Positions 44,899 through 55,999 are shown, counted from the stretch's first letter. The stretch is 64,000 bases of DNA from Phymatolithon calcareum (GCA_977006965.1 OZ345361.1:682001-746000); one strand, 5' to 3'. The notes: generated from the sequence alone by a model not told the origin. Numbers and translations are program-made.

Positions 44899-47649
44899 AA
44901 ACTCAAATCGTAAAAATTAGTTATTTTTCTGCATTCTCAATCGAATTTCGCCTTACGATTCTAAAAAATCCGTTCCGCGCACGATTAATTTAAGGACCTA
45001 CACTCCCATCTTAGATTTTCACTTTTATTTTTTATGGGCACGGGAACCCGACAAGCTCATTGGACACTTTCAGTTATGGCACTACATAATTGGCTAAGCA
45101 AAAAAAGGTCCTCGTGCCGTGAAAACGTTTTCTAGAAATTCTCTGCAGAGGGTTCCTTCTAAAATCAGAATAGCTCCTTAAACGCACAGTTTAAGACCTC
45201 TTTCTGAATCGTTCTTTTATTTTTGAAAACTATTATAGAAAGCCAAGAACGTAGGTTATCCAGAAATCAAAAAATCAAAGAAAGGGGATGAAATAAGGAG
45301 CGTAGAGCACTTTTCGTAATTCTGATCTTGAAAAAGAATCGCCTACAAAGATGGACAATTATCTCGAAAAAGACTCGTTTAATTTCTTATTGCTTCTGTC
45401 AAAAGTTTCGAATGGTTGTAAACTACCACAGTAATACCGCAAATTTGGTAAGATCGAACATCTAGGTGGCAAAAAAGCTCACGCCGCGAGACCAAAACTT
45501 TTTTAAAACCGGCAAAGGAATAGGCGGAAAATATAGTAAAATTCAGGTTACGCCCCGACGAGAAGCTGAAACTGTTCGAAGGAAGCACAGTAAGCTTTTT
45601 TCTGTAATGATTGATTACAGCCGAACATTGGAAACTGTTGCTGACTTCACATTTGAAAATATTTCACTTGTTCCTCTCATTTTCTTGAAAACTGGATGCA
45701 GTCCCGTCAGTGCAAACGATATGATTAAAATTTTCATCCAGTTTATGAGCATTGTTTCGGCCAGTGAGAGCGCTTCAAAGATGGGGATGTAGGCCCTTAA
45801 CTATTTAGCGGTTCCATTCCATTCCGTTAAAAAAACTAATTCAATCCGAAGCCGGTTTCCAAATGTGGCCTGTAATCCGTCTGGTCCGACCACTAGTATT
45901 TACTAGTATGCGCACTTTGCAGAGGTGTACTTATGACCAATACTTTGTTGACAGTCTTCTAGCTCTGGTCCGTCGTATTGGTCCAGTTGAAATAGTCTGC
46001 CCACACGTGCAGTACTGAAGTAGAGTTGCTAGCAGTGAAATCCTGAGCGGTCGACTACTTCAATGACCGTTCACATTGTCTGTCGTTTAACAGTTTTAGC
46101 ACAACTTTTTCTAAGTGTAGCTTGACGTCCCGGGGCAGATTCACCTTCACCATCACACTCACTCTCGTCAACAATTTCGAAAGCGCGCCATACCATACGA
46201 GATGGATGGACAGTTTGTGAGCGATGTTACAGAAGGGACTCTTTTTGGGACGAAAGCCCTTGTAAAATCGGCTTTTGCGTTGCACGCAGAATTGAAAGGT
46301 TACTTATTTGCTGTTGTGTAGGGCACAAAAACACGACTTGCTGCTATCTGCGACTCAAAATGAAGCTCTTCTCATCATAACTCCACCCGGTAGCTTCTTC
46401 CACAATAGGTGGTCTTTTTTAGAGCCCCATAGGCCCAATTAGTCTCCAACTAGCCTCCGGAATCGGTGTTAGAACCCCACTAAATTCCCACGCGGAACAG
46501 AACGAATACTTTGGATGGAATGATGACTACTTTTGCTGTTCAAAACAACGGCAGAATCGGAAATATCAAGAAGATGACCCTCGTGTGCTCAACTCGAAAT
46601 TGGCGTGATAGTGTCGCAATATACGTTTGTGGCACTTCTACTGTTAGGAACTGCTTCATTAACATTTAGCAGACATCCATTAGCTTAACGCTTTTGGCGT
46701 CCCCAATAGAAATTAACGTTCATGAGCAAAAAATTAAAGGAATCTCTTTCCCTCAATTGAGGGAAAATTTCCGTCAAATAGGCACTAAATATATATATTT
46801 CTAGGTCAAGGCGAAGGATCTTGCCTTCAGTATCTTCATTATCTCTTCCTCGGGAGTGCGCTCATTCACATATTTGATGATACATGTCGGTGAAGTAATC
46901 TATTGTGCACGTCGCATAGATAATCAGTTAAGATCTGTATGAGCCGATGCGACTGTACATGTCTGCAACTCCGACAGTCCTGCCCTGATTGTATCATTTC
47001 CTTGTATGTGCGATGTCCGAGCGACTGTGCTATTGTCACAGTCCATGGAGTAAGGTATTGAATATGACGGAGCACTTCTTCGCTCAACGCTACATTCGAA
47101 AAGATGGCGGGACGATAAATGAAGAACACCACGATATTTAGTTTGAGGTCCAGGGCTGGCATTCAATATATTTCACTTACAATATATTACAGTAGATTTC
47201 TATTCGAGCGCTATTGTACAAGTCTGACCTTATTGCAATACGTATTGCAAAGAGATTGACTGATATTCGCTGACGCATATCCTAAATGTGAAGCAGATTT
47301 TCGATATTGCCTTCATCTTTTTGGTCATCTTCTATTGCAATACTTATAGCAAAGAAGTCGCCGTCACTTTCATTGCTATGCTATTGCACTGTGCTCACCA
47401 ATCAATAATATACCATTGTGGCAAGCCATGTTGAGGCCATCTCATGACCCCGATGCGTGGATCTATTATTGTTCATCGACGAGCATCTCCCCAAAGCAAG
47501 ACATTTCCCAATAGGTCAAACATGATATGAAGGAACGAATTATGAGAGATACCCTTTATCACCAATGTCTGTATTTAGTACGGGACAGGATTTCTATGGC
47601 TTGTTTACACTGAAATGACATGCCATGGATGTTGCCTGTGCGCATACTT
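44899..47649. other. Long AT-rich stretch with only weak ORFs
   Basis: Open frames at 45466-45792 (+, 108 codons, lysine-rich start), 46055-46285 (-) and 46866-47162 (-, 98 codons) have no recognisable family. A palindrome TTTCCCTCAATTGAGGGAAA lies near 46748-46767. GCAATA repeats occur at 47220-47400. Nothing else can be supported. Confidence 0.35.
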
Positions 47650-48107
47650 GGGTTTCCGCGTTGCCAAAGATGCCAAATGCACTCTGCGGAAGAGAAATGG
47701 CTCATGCACAGGGGTTGAGCAAATTTAATTGCGCTGCCAAGTACTTGCTCGCAAATACAAATTTGGGGGATTGCTTCATGGATTGAGATTTCGTTTGGGA
47801 TTGAAATCCGGGATTGCATATGAATAGGAGCCCCCAGAATTGCATATGGCATTGCACGCCATGCATGTACTCGTCAGTTGAGATTGCCAATGGCGAAGTC
47901 ATGTATCACCGGGGAAGCGCACCATCATTTGGGCCCAAATAAACCATACAATTGTCCGGCCAAAATGCTCCCATGCTCCCTCAGTGATCCCCTCCACCGT
48001 GAAAAAAGCATTTATTTTTTCCATTCTGTCGAAATTGAATTCCGACATCACAATTCTTTCTGTTTCAATAAATTACTGCTTATTAGCGTCTTGAGAAAGG
48101 TAGCACC

Positions 48108-48350
48108 ATCGTGTAGTTATACGGTTTCGGTAAGTGAACATTCTACGTATTTTTCTCATAACAATAATAGAATTTCGTCGCCTCGTCTGCCGCCTCTACC
48201 TACTCCGGCTCTTCGTCCGGAGTTTTCTGACACGGCCCACTTAGAGCCTCCCTCAAATCAGAAGTGTTCGTTTAACACGTGTCTCAATCTAGCTAATCAC
48301 AAGCAAGTGGGGAGAGGTATTGTTTTTATTTTTGTAGTGTGCTCCTAGAG
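48108..48350 (+). repeat. Left inner inverted-repeat arm of the MULE-like element
   Basis: It matches the reverse complement of about 51060-51325 with scattered changes and a few short gaps, including the shared stretch TCTGACACGGCCCACTT/TCTGACACAGCACACTT. Confidence 0.7.
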
Positions 48351-48354
48351 CGTA

Positions 48355-48724
48355 GTGAGGAACCCCATCGCCAGTTCCGCCAACAGCAATGATCGCGTTG
48401 TCCCCATCCCTATCACAGCAGCCACCACCGTCCCTTTCGCCGCAGCGCCCTTCGAGCGCGTGACAGCGCTGTTTGTCGTGTACGACATGGACGGAACACC
48501 GATCGGCGAGCTCAACTACATGACGAAAATTGTTGGTATTAGGTCGATGCGCCGCGTGAGACGTCACGCACGGGCCGTGTAAGGAAAAGCCGGAGTTCAC
48601 GAAGTTGAAAACATTCCGCTGGGGTGCCGCAGCTGAGTATTCACCGCGGCAAAATGGACGCGTCATAAGAGTCTGGATCAGAGACCCAAAGCTCTTGGAC
48701 CTTTTCTCACTCGAAAGTACATAA
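48355..48724 (+). pseudogene. GC-rich captured-gene fragment with CxxC-D-x-T-H-G-like motif, TGA at one Cys
   Basis: The plus frame from 48355 reads F-V-V-Y-D-M-D-G-T-P-I-G-E-L-N-Y-M-T-K. A one-base shift near 48528 continues it as L-L-V-L-G-R-C-A-A, then TGA (48557-48559), then D-V-T-H-G-P-C-K-E-K-P-E-F, to a stop at 48722-48724. The pattern Y-D-x-D-G...G-E-L-x-Y...C-x-x-C-D-I-T-H-G is one I associate with a small bacterial-type protein family of unknown function; the assignment is from memory and moderate. The TGA falls exactly where the second Cys should be. GC content is clearly above that of the surrounding element. Its position just inside a long TIR fits gene capture by a MULE. Confidence 0.45.
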
Positions 48725-49237
48725 TTTGAGTGCTTCCCCTGCGTATATACAATCCAAACTTCGCCCTTTAAAACGTTCCAAATGGTGCCGTAGTCGGTAC
48801 AGCACGCCGTCAAGACGGACTTTCGCACAGTATTTGCCAATTCTGACAGAATACGACACGTACGGATTTCCAAAAAGTTCCCCTTTTTCTGACTGATCTA
48901 GGACGTAATTCTATACCTTCTGCACTTGATGGAAATTCTTTCGAGCTCGAATAGAAGAGACTCCAAATGTACCCTTCAGGATCTGCAAAATGGGTTCTTG
49001 AATAGTTTATATTCTCGTTCACCTTCGACGGCTCCTTGAATTCACAATTATGAATACCGACCATATCTTCAAAATTATCACCCGTGTTCCGCGAATGATT
49101 ACTAGGATCCTCCTTTTCTTGAGTTGTCCATCAGCACTTTCATGCTGATTAAATTTCCGTCCGCGGCATGCTGGGAACCGATCATTGCGTCTCTTCTACG
49201 GCTCGAAGTGCAGACTCCAGCGAAAGAAAACACTTTT
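48725..49237. other. Spacer between captured fragment and protease frame
   Basis: No supported gene; minus-strand frames here are short and without domains. Confidence 0.35.
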
Positions 49238-50104
49238 TCATGAAATATTCTCGATTTCAAAGCTTCCGAAACACATTATAGTCATTTGGTGGTCCGTTGT
49301 ATTTCTCGTTCTCCACAAGATGGAAACACAAAAATCACGAGTGCTCTCGATTGCACTCTTGTCATACATCTGCAGCTCGCAAATCGTCCCTAACTCGAAT
49401 ATTGTCGACGCTTTTCGTGCAAAAGATGAAACAACGTAGAAACCACAGCTACAGCTGTCCTCTTGTTTCGGATACTTGAGATTTTGTAGAATATAATTTG
49501 AATTCAAAATTTTCCAACGAACAGAAGGCCTGATTCTCTTTATAAACTCTCTAATCACAGATACAGTATGTTTGGGAGCTCCAATGGCGGCAGAATCATC
49601 CCACGATATTTTGCCATTCCCCGAATCCGATTTGACACAAATAACAGCAAATCCCCAGTGCCCAGCATCGCACATAGGAATTAACAACTCGGACAAAGGG
49701 CCAGACCTAATTATCTCTCGAATTGAATTGCATACTGATTCGATCGCATAGTTCGCCCAATCAAGATTCTGCTCTCCTTTCGTTTTCCTCAGTGAACATG
49801 TCGTTTCAATATAACGTCCAATGAACTTTTGCATCACTAATATTCCAGAAGAAAACTTGCATCTCGATATCGCTGTGAGCATTAAATGCTCATTGCTCAA
49901 TTTCCCTTCCTCTAGATATTCGAGCCATACCCCGGATGCGTCCTTTCTGCGACTGGCTGCAACAAAGCCGGTGACGTATTTATTGAAAGCATTTATCGCT
50001 CTATCGACACTGAACCTTGAATATATTACAATTCTTCCTTGCTTGATAGGATTAACGAATATTTGTATGAGCTTTCCATATTTCACTTGATCGTCGCTAA
50101 GCAT
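49238..50104 (-). CDS. Ulp1-like (C48) cysteine protease of a transposable element, 288 aa
   Basis: Ulp1/SENP enzymes cleave SUMO-like modifiers; transposon-borne versions are common in MULE and CACTA elements, where their role is not settled. The C-terminal ~150 residues carry the complete catalytic set in order: His in D-A-G-H-W-G-F, Asp in I-S-W-D-D-S, Gln in Y-P-K-Q-E-D-S-C, and Cys in C-S-C-G-F-Y-V-V. The N-terminal half (Q-I-F-V-N-P, then R-A-I-N-A-F-N-K-Y-V-T-G-F-V) is not recognised. Start ATG is at 50104; a separate 131-codon frame ends four bases away in another frame. No stops or shifts, so the domain could be active. Confidence 0.75.
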   Translation of the reverse strand: MLSDDQVKYGKLIQIFVNPIKQGRIVIYSRFSVDRAINAFNKYVTGFVAASRRKDASGVWLEYLEEGKLSNEHLMLTAISRCKFSSGILVMQKFIGRYIETTCSLRKTKGEQNLDWANYAIESVCNSIREIIRSGPLSELLIPMCDAGHWGFAVICVKSDSGNGKISWDDSAAIGAPKHTVSVIREFIKRIRPSVRWKILNSNYILQNLKYPKQEDSCSCGFYVVSSFARKASTIFELGTICELQMYDKSAIESTRDFCVSILWRTRNTTDHQMTIMCFGSFEIENIS

Positions 50105-50106
50105 GT

Positions 50107-50502
50107 TTAATCCTCAAAATTGCACAGTCTGGCTATTCGGAGACTGGAAAATTCTTGGACTTTCGTCTTCGATAAACATACAACGAATATCAGCGGACTC
50201 CATACCACAATTGTGAACTGACTTCCCGAAACAAAGATTTCGTCTAAAATCAATGACATACGAGTGCTCTGAGTATGATTTGGTGCCTTGACGAGATTGC
50301 TGAAAACTCTGCTTTTGTAATCTTTGACTTTAGAATATAATCGATGTGGGATCCGTCGTCCCAGGTACAGGAGAGAACAAGTGTCTGTCTTCGGCGCAGC
50401 TAAACCTTTGATCCTAAGAGACCGATCAGAGTGCGATGTGGGATATTTTGTCCCTATTCCACATATAAGACGCTCCTCTCTTCTGCACGAGGCAATATTC
50501 AC
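50107..50502 (-). CDS. Hypothetical 131-aa frame upstream of the protease
   Basis: Basic N-terminal half (C-R-R-E-E-R-L-I-C-G) and a hydrophobic stretch (F-T-I-V-V-W-S-P-L-I-F-V-V) near the end. It ends three bases before the protease start in a different frame, so it could be an upstream exon or a frame-shifted continuation. Not recognised. Confidence 0.25.
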   Translation of the reverse strand: MNIASCRREERLICGIGTKYPTSHSDRSLRIKGLAAPKTDTCSLLYLGRRIPHRLYSKVKDYKSRVFSNLVKAPNHTQSTRMSLILDEIFVSGSQFTIVVWSPLIFVVCLSKTKVQEFSSLRIARLCNFED

Positions 50503-50504
50503 AA

Positions 50505-51059
50505 TTGTGAATTACACCTTTGGTCCTATCGGTCCTAAGAGGCCGAACAGCGTATACTTTTCGTCCCCAATTGGGACAGAGCCAACAAATGCCCTGCTAT
50601 TTTCCACAAACACACGGAAGTCGGTTCCTCTTGGCACTTGTCGCCGTCACACCGTATTAAAGCTTCTGAGAAGACACTTTTGATAGATATTACAGGTGCG
50701 CGACGCGGCGCCCAATTCTGTCTGTAGCCCCCTGAGAGCTGGAATGAACAAATACGCAGGAGCGTTCGGCACATACACTTCCGAGAGTCTTGCTTGCAAT
50801 TCCACAACTCTGCTTGATACTGGGCGAATGAAAAAGCAGACCGTACGAAAAAAGCATGAGCTAATAGTCAAGCACCACGTTTCTCGAACTTGAGGATTCT
50901 GTTTCGATCAGCATCAACGCACAGTGGAGTCAGTTCTTTTGCCTGCTTTTCCGTCTAGGTTGAATCATCAGTCTTCCGGTAGTGCTTGTACGCTTGGTTT
51001 TGGCCTCCCTTTTTCCCCGCGTTTTCGCGTGCGTATTTTCATAATGCTGCTTAACTACA
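50505..51059. other. Right interior of the MULE-like element
   Basis: Minus frames 50535-50871 overlap in two phases (E-L-Q-A-R-L-S-E-V-Y-V in one). No domain is recognisable; this is where a transposase would be expected if the element were autonomous. Confidence 0.35.
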
Positions 51060-51325
51060 ATAGCCAGTTCACGACCAGGACAATATAAAGCAAAAAACAG
51101 TACCTCGCCCTACTGGCTTGTGATTGGCTATAAGACACGTGCGCTTATTTGGACACCTGTCCTCAGACGAACACTTCTGATTGGAGGAGGGACTGCAAGT
51201 GTGCTGTGTCAGAAAGCTCCAGACAAAGAGCTGAGTAGGTCGAGGCGCCAGATGAGGCGACGAAATTCTGCTATTGTTATGAGAAAAATACATCGGCTAC
51301 TTTGTGTAGAATGTTCAGTCCCTAC
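51060..51325 (-). repeat. Right inner inverted-repeat arm of the MULE-like element
   Basis: Partner of 48108-48350. It contains about 20 extra bases near 51150 relative to the left arm. Confidence 0.7.
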
Positions 51326-51429
51326 GGTTTAAATGTGCGCAACTGCTAAATAAGTAAATAAGCCATCACCCACGTTTTGAAGAATTCTATTTCCGGAACC
51401 CACCCTGCTAGAGCACAATAACGTGGTAC

Positions 51430-51680
51430 ACCTCGGCAAAAGTAGCGGATTTATCGAATTGAAGTTGGGATTGATTGCGAATCGTTGAATTGCAGTAGGG
51501 ATTGCTCCCTGTTGAGAGGTGGGATTGCTGTTGGGATTGCAAAAATATTCTGGAAGAAAGTCGATTGCGAAATTGCTTCAAAGGCAACAATCTCCAGCAA
51601 TTAAATTGGCTCAGCCCCTGCGCATGCAAGGGATATTTCATGCAAGGTGTACAGTTCGGTGGGTGAGGACTCGAACCGTG
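51430..51680 (-). repeat. GGGATTG-rich repeat, inverted partner of 47650-47870
   Basis: GGGATTG and close variants (GAATTG, GGGATTGC) recur irregularly in both blocks, joined by the shared sequence GAGC-AAATTTAATTGC. The two blocks face opposite ways at the outer edges of the element. Confidence 0.5.
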
Positions 51681-51720
51681 GGTCCAATACTGTCGCAGCA
51701 CTTTGATACTTAGCTTGGAG

Positions 51721-52707
51721 TCAAGGGAAGGGCTGAATCACTGGTACTGAAGTTGCGACTGGCGCTAGTCGAACAGTCAAATTCCTTTCGGGAGTCCGAT
51801 TCCGTGGCGGTGCGCTTTGAACTGCGCCTGCCGATTTTGCCGGTTTTGCACGCGTGAAGATTGGTACGGTGATCGAAATAACGATGATGACAATGATTAC
51901 AAGGACAAACACTATAATGTACATTTTCTTCTTGTTCTTGGACCCCTGATGTCGACTGGCCGACACAACCTCCTCGCTGGCTTTCTTGACATCCTCCTTG
52001 ACCCCTTGCACATTGTATTCGATGCCGTTGATGAGCGTTTGCTGTGTCTCGACCAAAATACTCATGTCTTGAAACATTTGATTGAGATCTGCTATGCTCT
52101 TGTCGAGTTGTTGAACGTCAGCGTTTCTCGCATGAATATCTGCAATTTGATGACGCATTTCCGATGAACCTCGATCATCAAGCACAGACTCAAGTTGGTC
52201 GCCGTTGAGCAGAGCTGCATCGACAGCACGCTCGCTAGCGTCGGGGTTCACATCGAGCACAGCCTGTTTTAAGTCAGCGGTGAGCGACGCTTTGTACCAT
52301 TCTTTCGTTTCGGCAAGACGACCGGTCACGGCAAGGAAATCCTTACCCAGCTTTGTGTAGCGTACAAGGCGAGTGCGCACTGTGGCAGGTCGACTGGAAT
52401 TCACCGCCGCGAATGAACGATTGTCGTCGGCCATCTTTTCCAGAAGGCGGCGTGCGGCGTGCAGTTTCGTTTCAACCTTCTCGAGTTCCTCGGTGTGAGA
52501 GGACACAGTGCCGGCAGAGAGTGAGGTGGATACTCTTGAAATGACTCCATCGGCCCAGGTAAGAACTTTTTCGATGGCGGCAGATTCGTGGTTGAAACCT
52601 TGATGAAGGCGTTCGGAATCTTCGTTCGGACCGGCCTCGATATCCGCCTTTACTATGGCTGTGGAAGAACGTTCGCCGCGCTGCAAATCTGCGAGACGGT
52701 CCGTCAT
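51721..52707 (-). CDS. Qa-SNARE (syntaxin), copy 2, intronless, 328 aa
   Basis: The product aligns with copy 1 from M-T-D-R-L-A-D-L-Q (ATG 52707) through the membrane helix. The frame is open upstream to 52932, but conservation with copy 1 begins at 52707, which I take as the start. The SNARE motif keeps the ionic-layer Gln in L-V-E-T-Q-Q and reads I-N-G-I-E-Y-N-V, closer to the syntaxin consensus than copy 1. After the hydrophobic helix, copy 2 has a tail of about 48 residues rich in Pro, Arg and Ala (ending V-P-V-I-Q-P-F-P) where copy 1 has six. The tail is coded next to the end of the MULE-like element and has no match in copy 1. It would lie on the lumenal or outer side of the membrane. 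Confidence 0.9.
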   Translation of the reverse strand: MTDRLADLQRGERSSTAIVKADIEAGPNEDSERLHQGFNHESAAIEKVLTWADGVISRVSTSLSAGTVSSHTEELEKVETKLHAARRLLEKMADDNRSFAAVNSSRPATVRTRLVRYTKLGKDFLAVTGRLAETKEWYKASLTADLKQAVLDVNPDASERAVDAALLNGDQLESVLDDRGSSEMRHQIADIHARNADVQQLDKSIADLNQMFQDMSILVETQQTLINGIEYNVQGVKEDVKKASEEVVSASRHQGSKNKKKMYIIVFVLVIIVIIVISITVPIFTRAKPAKSAGAVQSAPPRNRTPERNLTVRLAPVATSVPVIQPFP

Positions 52708-54265
52708 CGCGGGGATCTGATTTTTTGCGGAATGGGCGAAGGAAAACACTGTTCCTGTCTTTCCAGCGTACCTTTCATAAGTGCAGCCTGCTTCGGGCGT
52801 ACTGGAAAACAAATGAACGACATTTGTCGTTCGGGGATTGCCCGTCGGGCACCAGAATACCTTATGAGTGCGACCTAACTCAGAGGAGGGACCAAGCACT
52901 TGTCCTCCTGCAACACCTGTCCTAAGGCACATTACATACGTTTACTGCCGTGCTGCAGTTAATTAGGTTATAGTGTACAACTAAGTTAATTTACGTAATC
53001 GTTCGAATAACCAGAAAACTCATTGAACACATGCGTATATACTCCTCGGCAGTTTCTCTACATGTTCCTACCTCTACGACTCCTCTTGCAACAGAATCAG
53101 TGGAACTACACATATTGTAAAAATTGGAAAGAACCTAGAGACCCAACTTTGTAGAAGAAATTGAGTCGTGGCGTATGACCCTCATTCAAACGCACTTTAC
53201 TAACTAGGGTTCATGATATCCAATCAGCGTCAATTGATGGCCACAGCAGTGAGCTGTAGAGCAGGGAAACAAAGCGCGTGAGGAGGTTCGTCCGTTCCAG
53301 AGTCGGAGAAGTTTTCTCCCCCGTGCGGTGTCGAATAGACTTCGTCGAGAGAACCGCCCAAACGCTCTCAAGCAGTCTTTTGTAAAGGCACTAAAAACAA
53401 TCTTGACCGGATGCGTGCAGAAGTCCAGAGGGTTTATCTGTAATTCATAACTGGGAGTGACTTAAGTAGTCTGGCAGACAAGCGGGGATGTCTGTCGAAT
53501 TCATGCAGTTCATCCAGGACTCTCTGCGATCAACCTACTACTTCAAAAACGTAAGAGGATTTGAAGTAGGTTTTTACTAAGCGACGTACTGAAACAAGGA
53601 CCATCGAGAAGTCTGTAGCCCAAAGACGCGAACGATTCGACACTGTATACTCCAGAAAGTCGGAAAAACAGTGCAGAATTAATCTTAGGCTATTGTGATG
53701 GGTCCATAATAACACCGGTTACGGGAAACAGAGCTGAGCTGCAAGACTCTCATAGGTCAGCTTGCAGGGAAGCTACTTGGCGATCGGACCACAATACAAT
53801 GCGTCGGCATATGTCAATGACAAGGCGCTGAAAATCGATTTTCTGCTCGTCATTGGGTGGACCGTTTTTTCGTCTCTTCTTCGTTGAAGCTGTTCCCACC
53901 GAATCATCTTATGATCAGAGAGACGGGGATGATGATCTGTAATTTCTTTGCTGACCTCTCATCGTTGGGAAGGAGTGGCACAAAGTACGAGCGTATAACA
54001 AGCAGATTGTCCAAGAAAAGAAATGAAAATATTCAGTCAAAGAGTGCGTTCCCACAAAAGCCGTGGTCCGAGAATATGTCTTAAAATATTTTTCATTTCT
54101 TTTCTTCAGCTTCTAGTGTCCGGAAGCTGTTTTACAAGCATCATGACGGAGTATGCCCCCACGCTTCGTGCTCGCGGGCAGTGGAAATCGAAAATGGACC
54201 ACTGCTTCAGCTTTCTATAGCGCTTTCCAACAAGGACAACGTCAATATCCATGAACGGAACAGGG

Positions 54266-54615
54266 GAGGTATATGTTGATATATTTTAAAAGCTCCCAAA
54301 ACCTCAATTTGATTAATAGGGCAGCTTCGCGCTGTCTCCCGCATTCATCTCTCTACTAGCCTCCTAATATCTCCTTAATCCGAATTTCTCTCCCTGTGAG
54401 GGCTCGAGTGAGTCGTTCGCATTCATATTCTGTTTCTTTGTCCATCTTCATGCAACGTAGTGTGCGTTGGAGCACAACGAGCTCAACTACAGCACCGGGC
54501 CCAAAGTACTTCGCTAAAACTGATTTTTTCCACAAAGGAGCTCTGTTGAAAAGAAATCTCAGGCATCTCAACCGCGAAGTTCTGTCCCTTATACGTTACA
54601 CTCCTGGTAGTTCAT
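54266..54615 (-). mobile_element. 350-bp retroposon, first copy (minus)
   Basis: ACGGAACAGGG flanks it on both sides (54255-54265 and 54616-54626), and segment copy 1 has this site once, without insertion, near 24930. The element is the inverted relative of 56096-56448 over its whole length, with the same two ends and the 3' sequence GGGAGCTTTTAAAATA. It encodes F-N-R-A-P-L-W-K-K-S-V and later Y-E-C-E-R-L-T-R-A-L-T-G-R-E-I-R-I-K in a 71-codon frame (54571-54356). Confidence 0.8.
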
Positions 54616-55020
54616 ACGGAACAGGGAACAGCACCTTTGTTGTTGAGAGAGTGCATTTCCAGTTAGGCGCATCCGTTGCCTCGGAAATTACATCGCTTCT
54701 CAATGACTATGTCGTAGACCAATGTATGTACGCGGACACCCTGATGTAAGCACTAGAGACAAGGCAGCTGAAGAAATCAGTTCCGCGTTGATAAAGGGCG
54801 GTAATATCAATGTCTGGCCGCCTCCGGCCTATTGATATCACAATGATGTCACAAATACTCGATTCCATTAGTAATGTTGGGATAGTGTGCACGAAAAGTT
54901 TACTGTCCTGATCACTATACTGACGCAACGAGTACTGACGATTATCTCAATTAAGAGCGCGATACAGGAATTGACGGCCCAGATTGTGACGAGGATGAAA
55001 CGGGACCCCTGTGCTGTCTA

Positions 55021-55760
55021 ATGATTGCACCTACCGCGTTTGACGAAAGAAACATGTTACTCAGTGCTCGTTTCGATGTTGTAGAGATTGCGGAAGAAGC
55101 ACCATTTATGACCATTGCCAAAGGGGCGTGGATCAAAGTGGACACCACACGGCTCGAAAAAACTGTTTGCGATATGGAAGAGATGATGAAAGAGCTGAAA
55201 ATCGAATCTGCGCGAAAGGAAAATAGAATCAGAGAAATGGAAGAATCAGAACTATTTGAGAGCATGCAGTGGAAGAGGGAAGAATCTTTGCAAAATGAAG
55301 AGTGGGAAAAGATGAATGAATACGTCGAAGAGGAAAGGAAAGAAAGGATTGCACAAGAACAAGAGCAATATGAAATGCTACAGAAAACTAATGAAGTAGC
55401 TGCAGAGAACCTTTGTAGCAGCAGTATCAAGCAGGTGCGTTTCGCGGTATGGTTGCTTGCGATGAGTGTGAAAGGTTAATCAAGCATGGATCTCGGTTCA
55501 AATGCAAAGATCGTTTCGATTATAACTTGTTTCGCACACGCTTTGTGGGCCGTACCGACGATTTTACGGACTTCGAGAACCGCCGTTATCACTGCAAGAA
55601 GTGCAGAAAGACATCCATTCGGGGGACTCTGTACCAGTGCCGACACTGTTTCAATTTCGATTTGTGCACCTACTGTTAACAGTGTTATTCACCGGGCGAA
55701 CACGATCTCATTAATGCCTTCTGGTATCATACTGTATATCCCTCTTGCACGTCATGAGTA
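55021..55760 (+). pseudogene. Coiled-coil and ZZ zinc-finger protein, copy 2 (broken)
   Basis: The coiled coil is longer and uninterrupted here (55021-55479, 152 codons, many E-E-R-K-E-R-I-A-Q-E-Q-E-Q-type turns), but the frame then shifts by one before the ZZ region (55449-55679). The ZZ part lacks about 66 bp present in copy 1 (between the two fingers) and ends at TAA created by a 9-bp insertion after C-T-Y-C; a TGA also follows. Copy 1 has an intact second finger but a broken coiled coil. Together they outline an ancestral protein with a coiled coil followed by two ZZ fingers. Confidence 0.6.
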
Positions 55761-55999
55761 CTAAATAATCCTGTGGTGCTAAAGTCTTTCCTTGAATTTT
55801 CGGAGCATAAAATCTTGTTTATTACAATACACGAACAGGGACGAAAACTAAGCTTAGACGCAACGTGGGCACATGATCACAATTAGCTGCTGGACTCGCT
55901 ACGTCCTTCGATGCAGCAAGAATGACTAGGTGATGCATCATGGACGAGACATGGCATGCGACAAACGCTGACTGATTAAATCGTTCTTGTGAACTGAAG

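Larger units (their letters stand above)
47650..51690. mobile_element. MULE-like element with long TIRs and a Ulp1-type protease gene
   Basis: Two blocks on the left, 47650-47870 and 48108-48350, match in inverted order and orientation 51430-51680 and 51060-51325 on the right. The inner blocks are very clear (TTTTTCTCATAACAATA, AGAATTTCGTCGCCTC, CAATCACAAGC and more). The outer blocks share a GGGATTG-rich repeat. Between the arms lie an intact Ulp1-like cysteine protease frame (49238-50104, minus) and a GC-rich foreign-looking fragment (48355-48724). Very long TIRs plus a Ulp1 domain are features of some MULE (Mutator-like) groups. No MULE transposase is recognisable, so it may be non-autonomous. 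Confidence 0.6.

Noticed and set aside
48289-48873. 194-codon minus-strand frame over the captured fragment.
   Set aside because: His/Cys/Gly-rich composition without a domain, antisense to the plus-strand frame that shows a plausible conserved motif.
51650-51700. A GGTTCGAGTCC-like box (minus strand) resembling a tRNA T-arm.
   Set aside because: The flanking bases do not form the T-stem, and no acceptor or anticodon arm can be placed around it.
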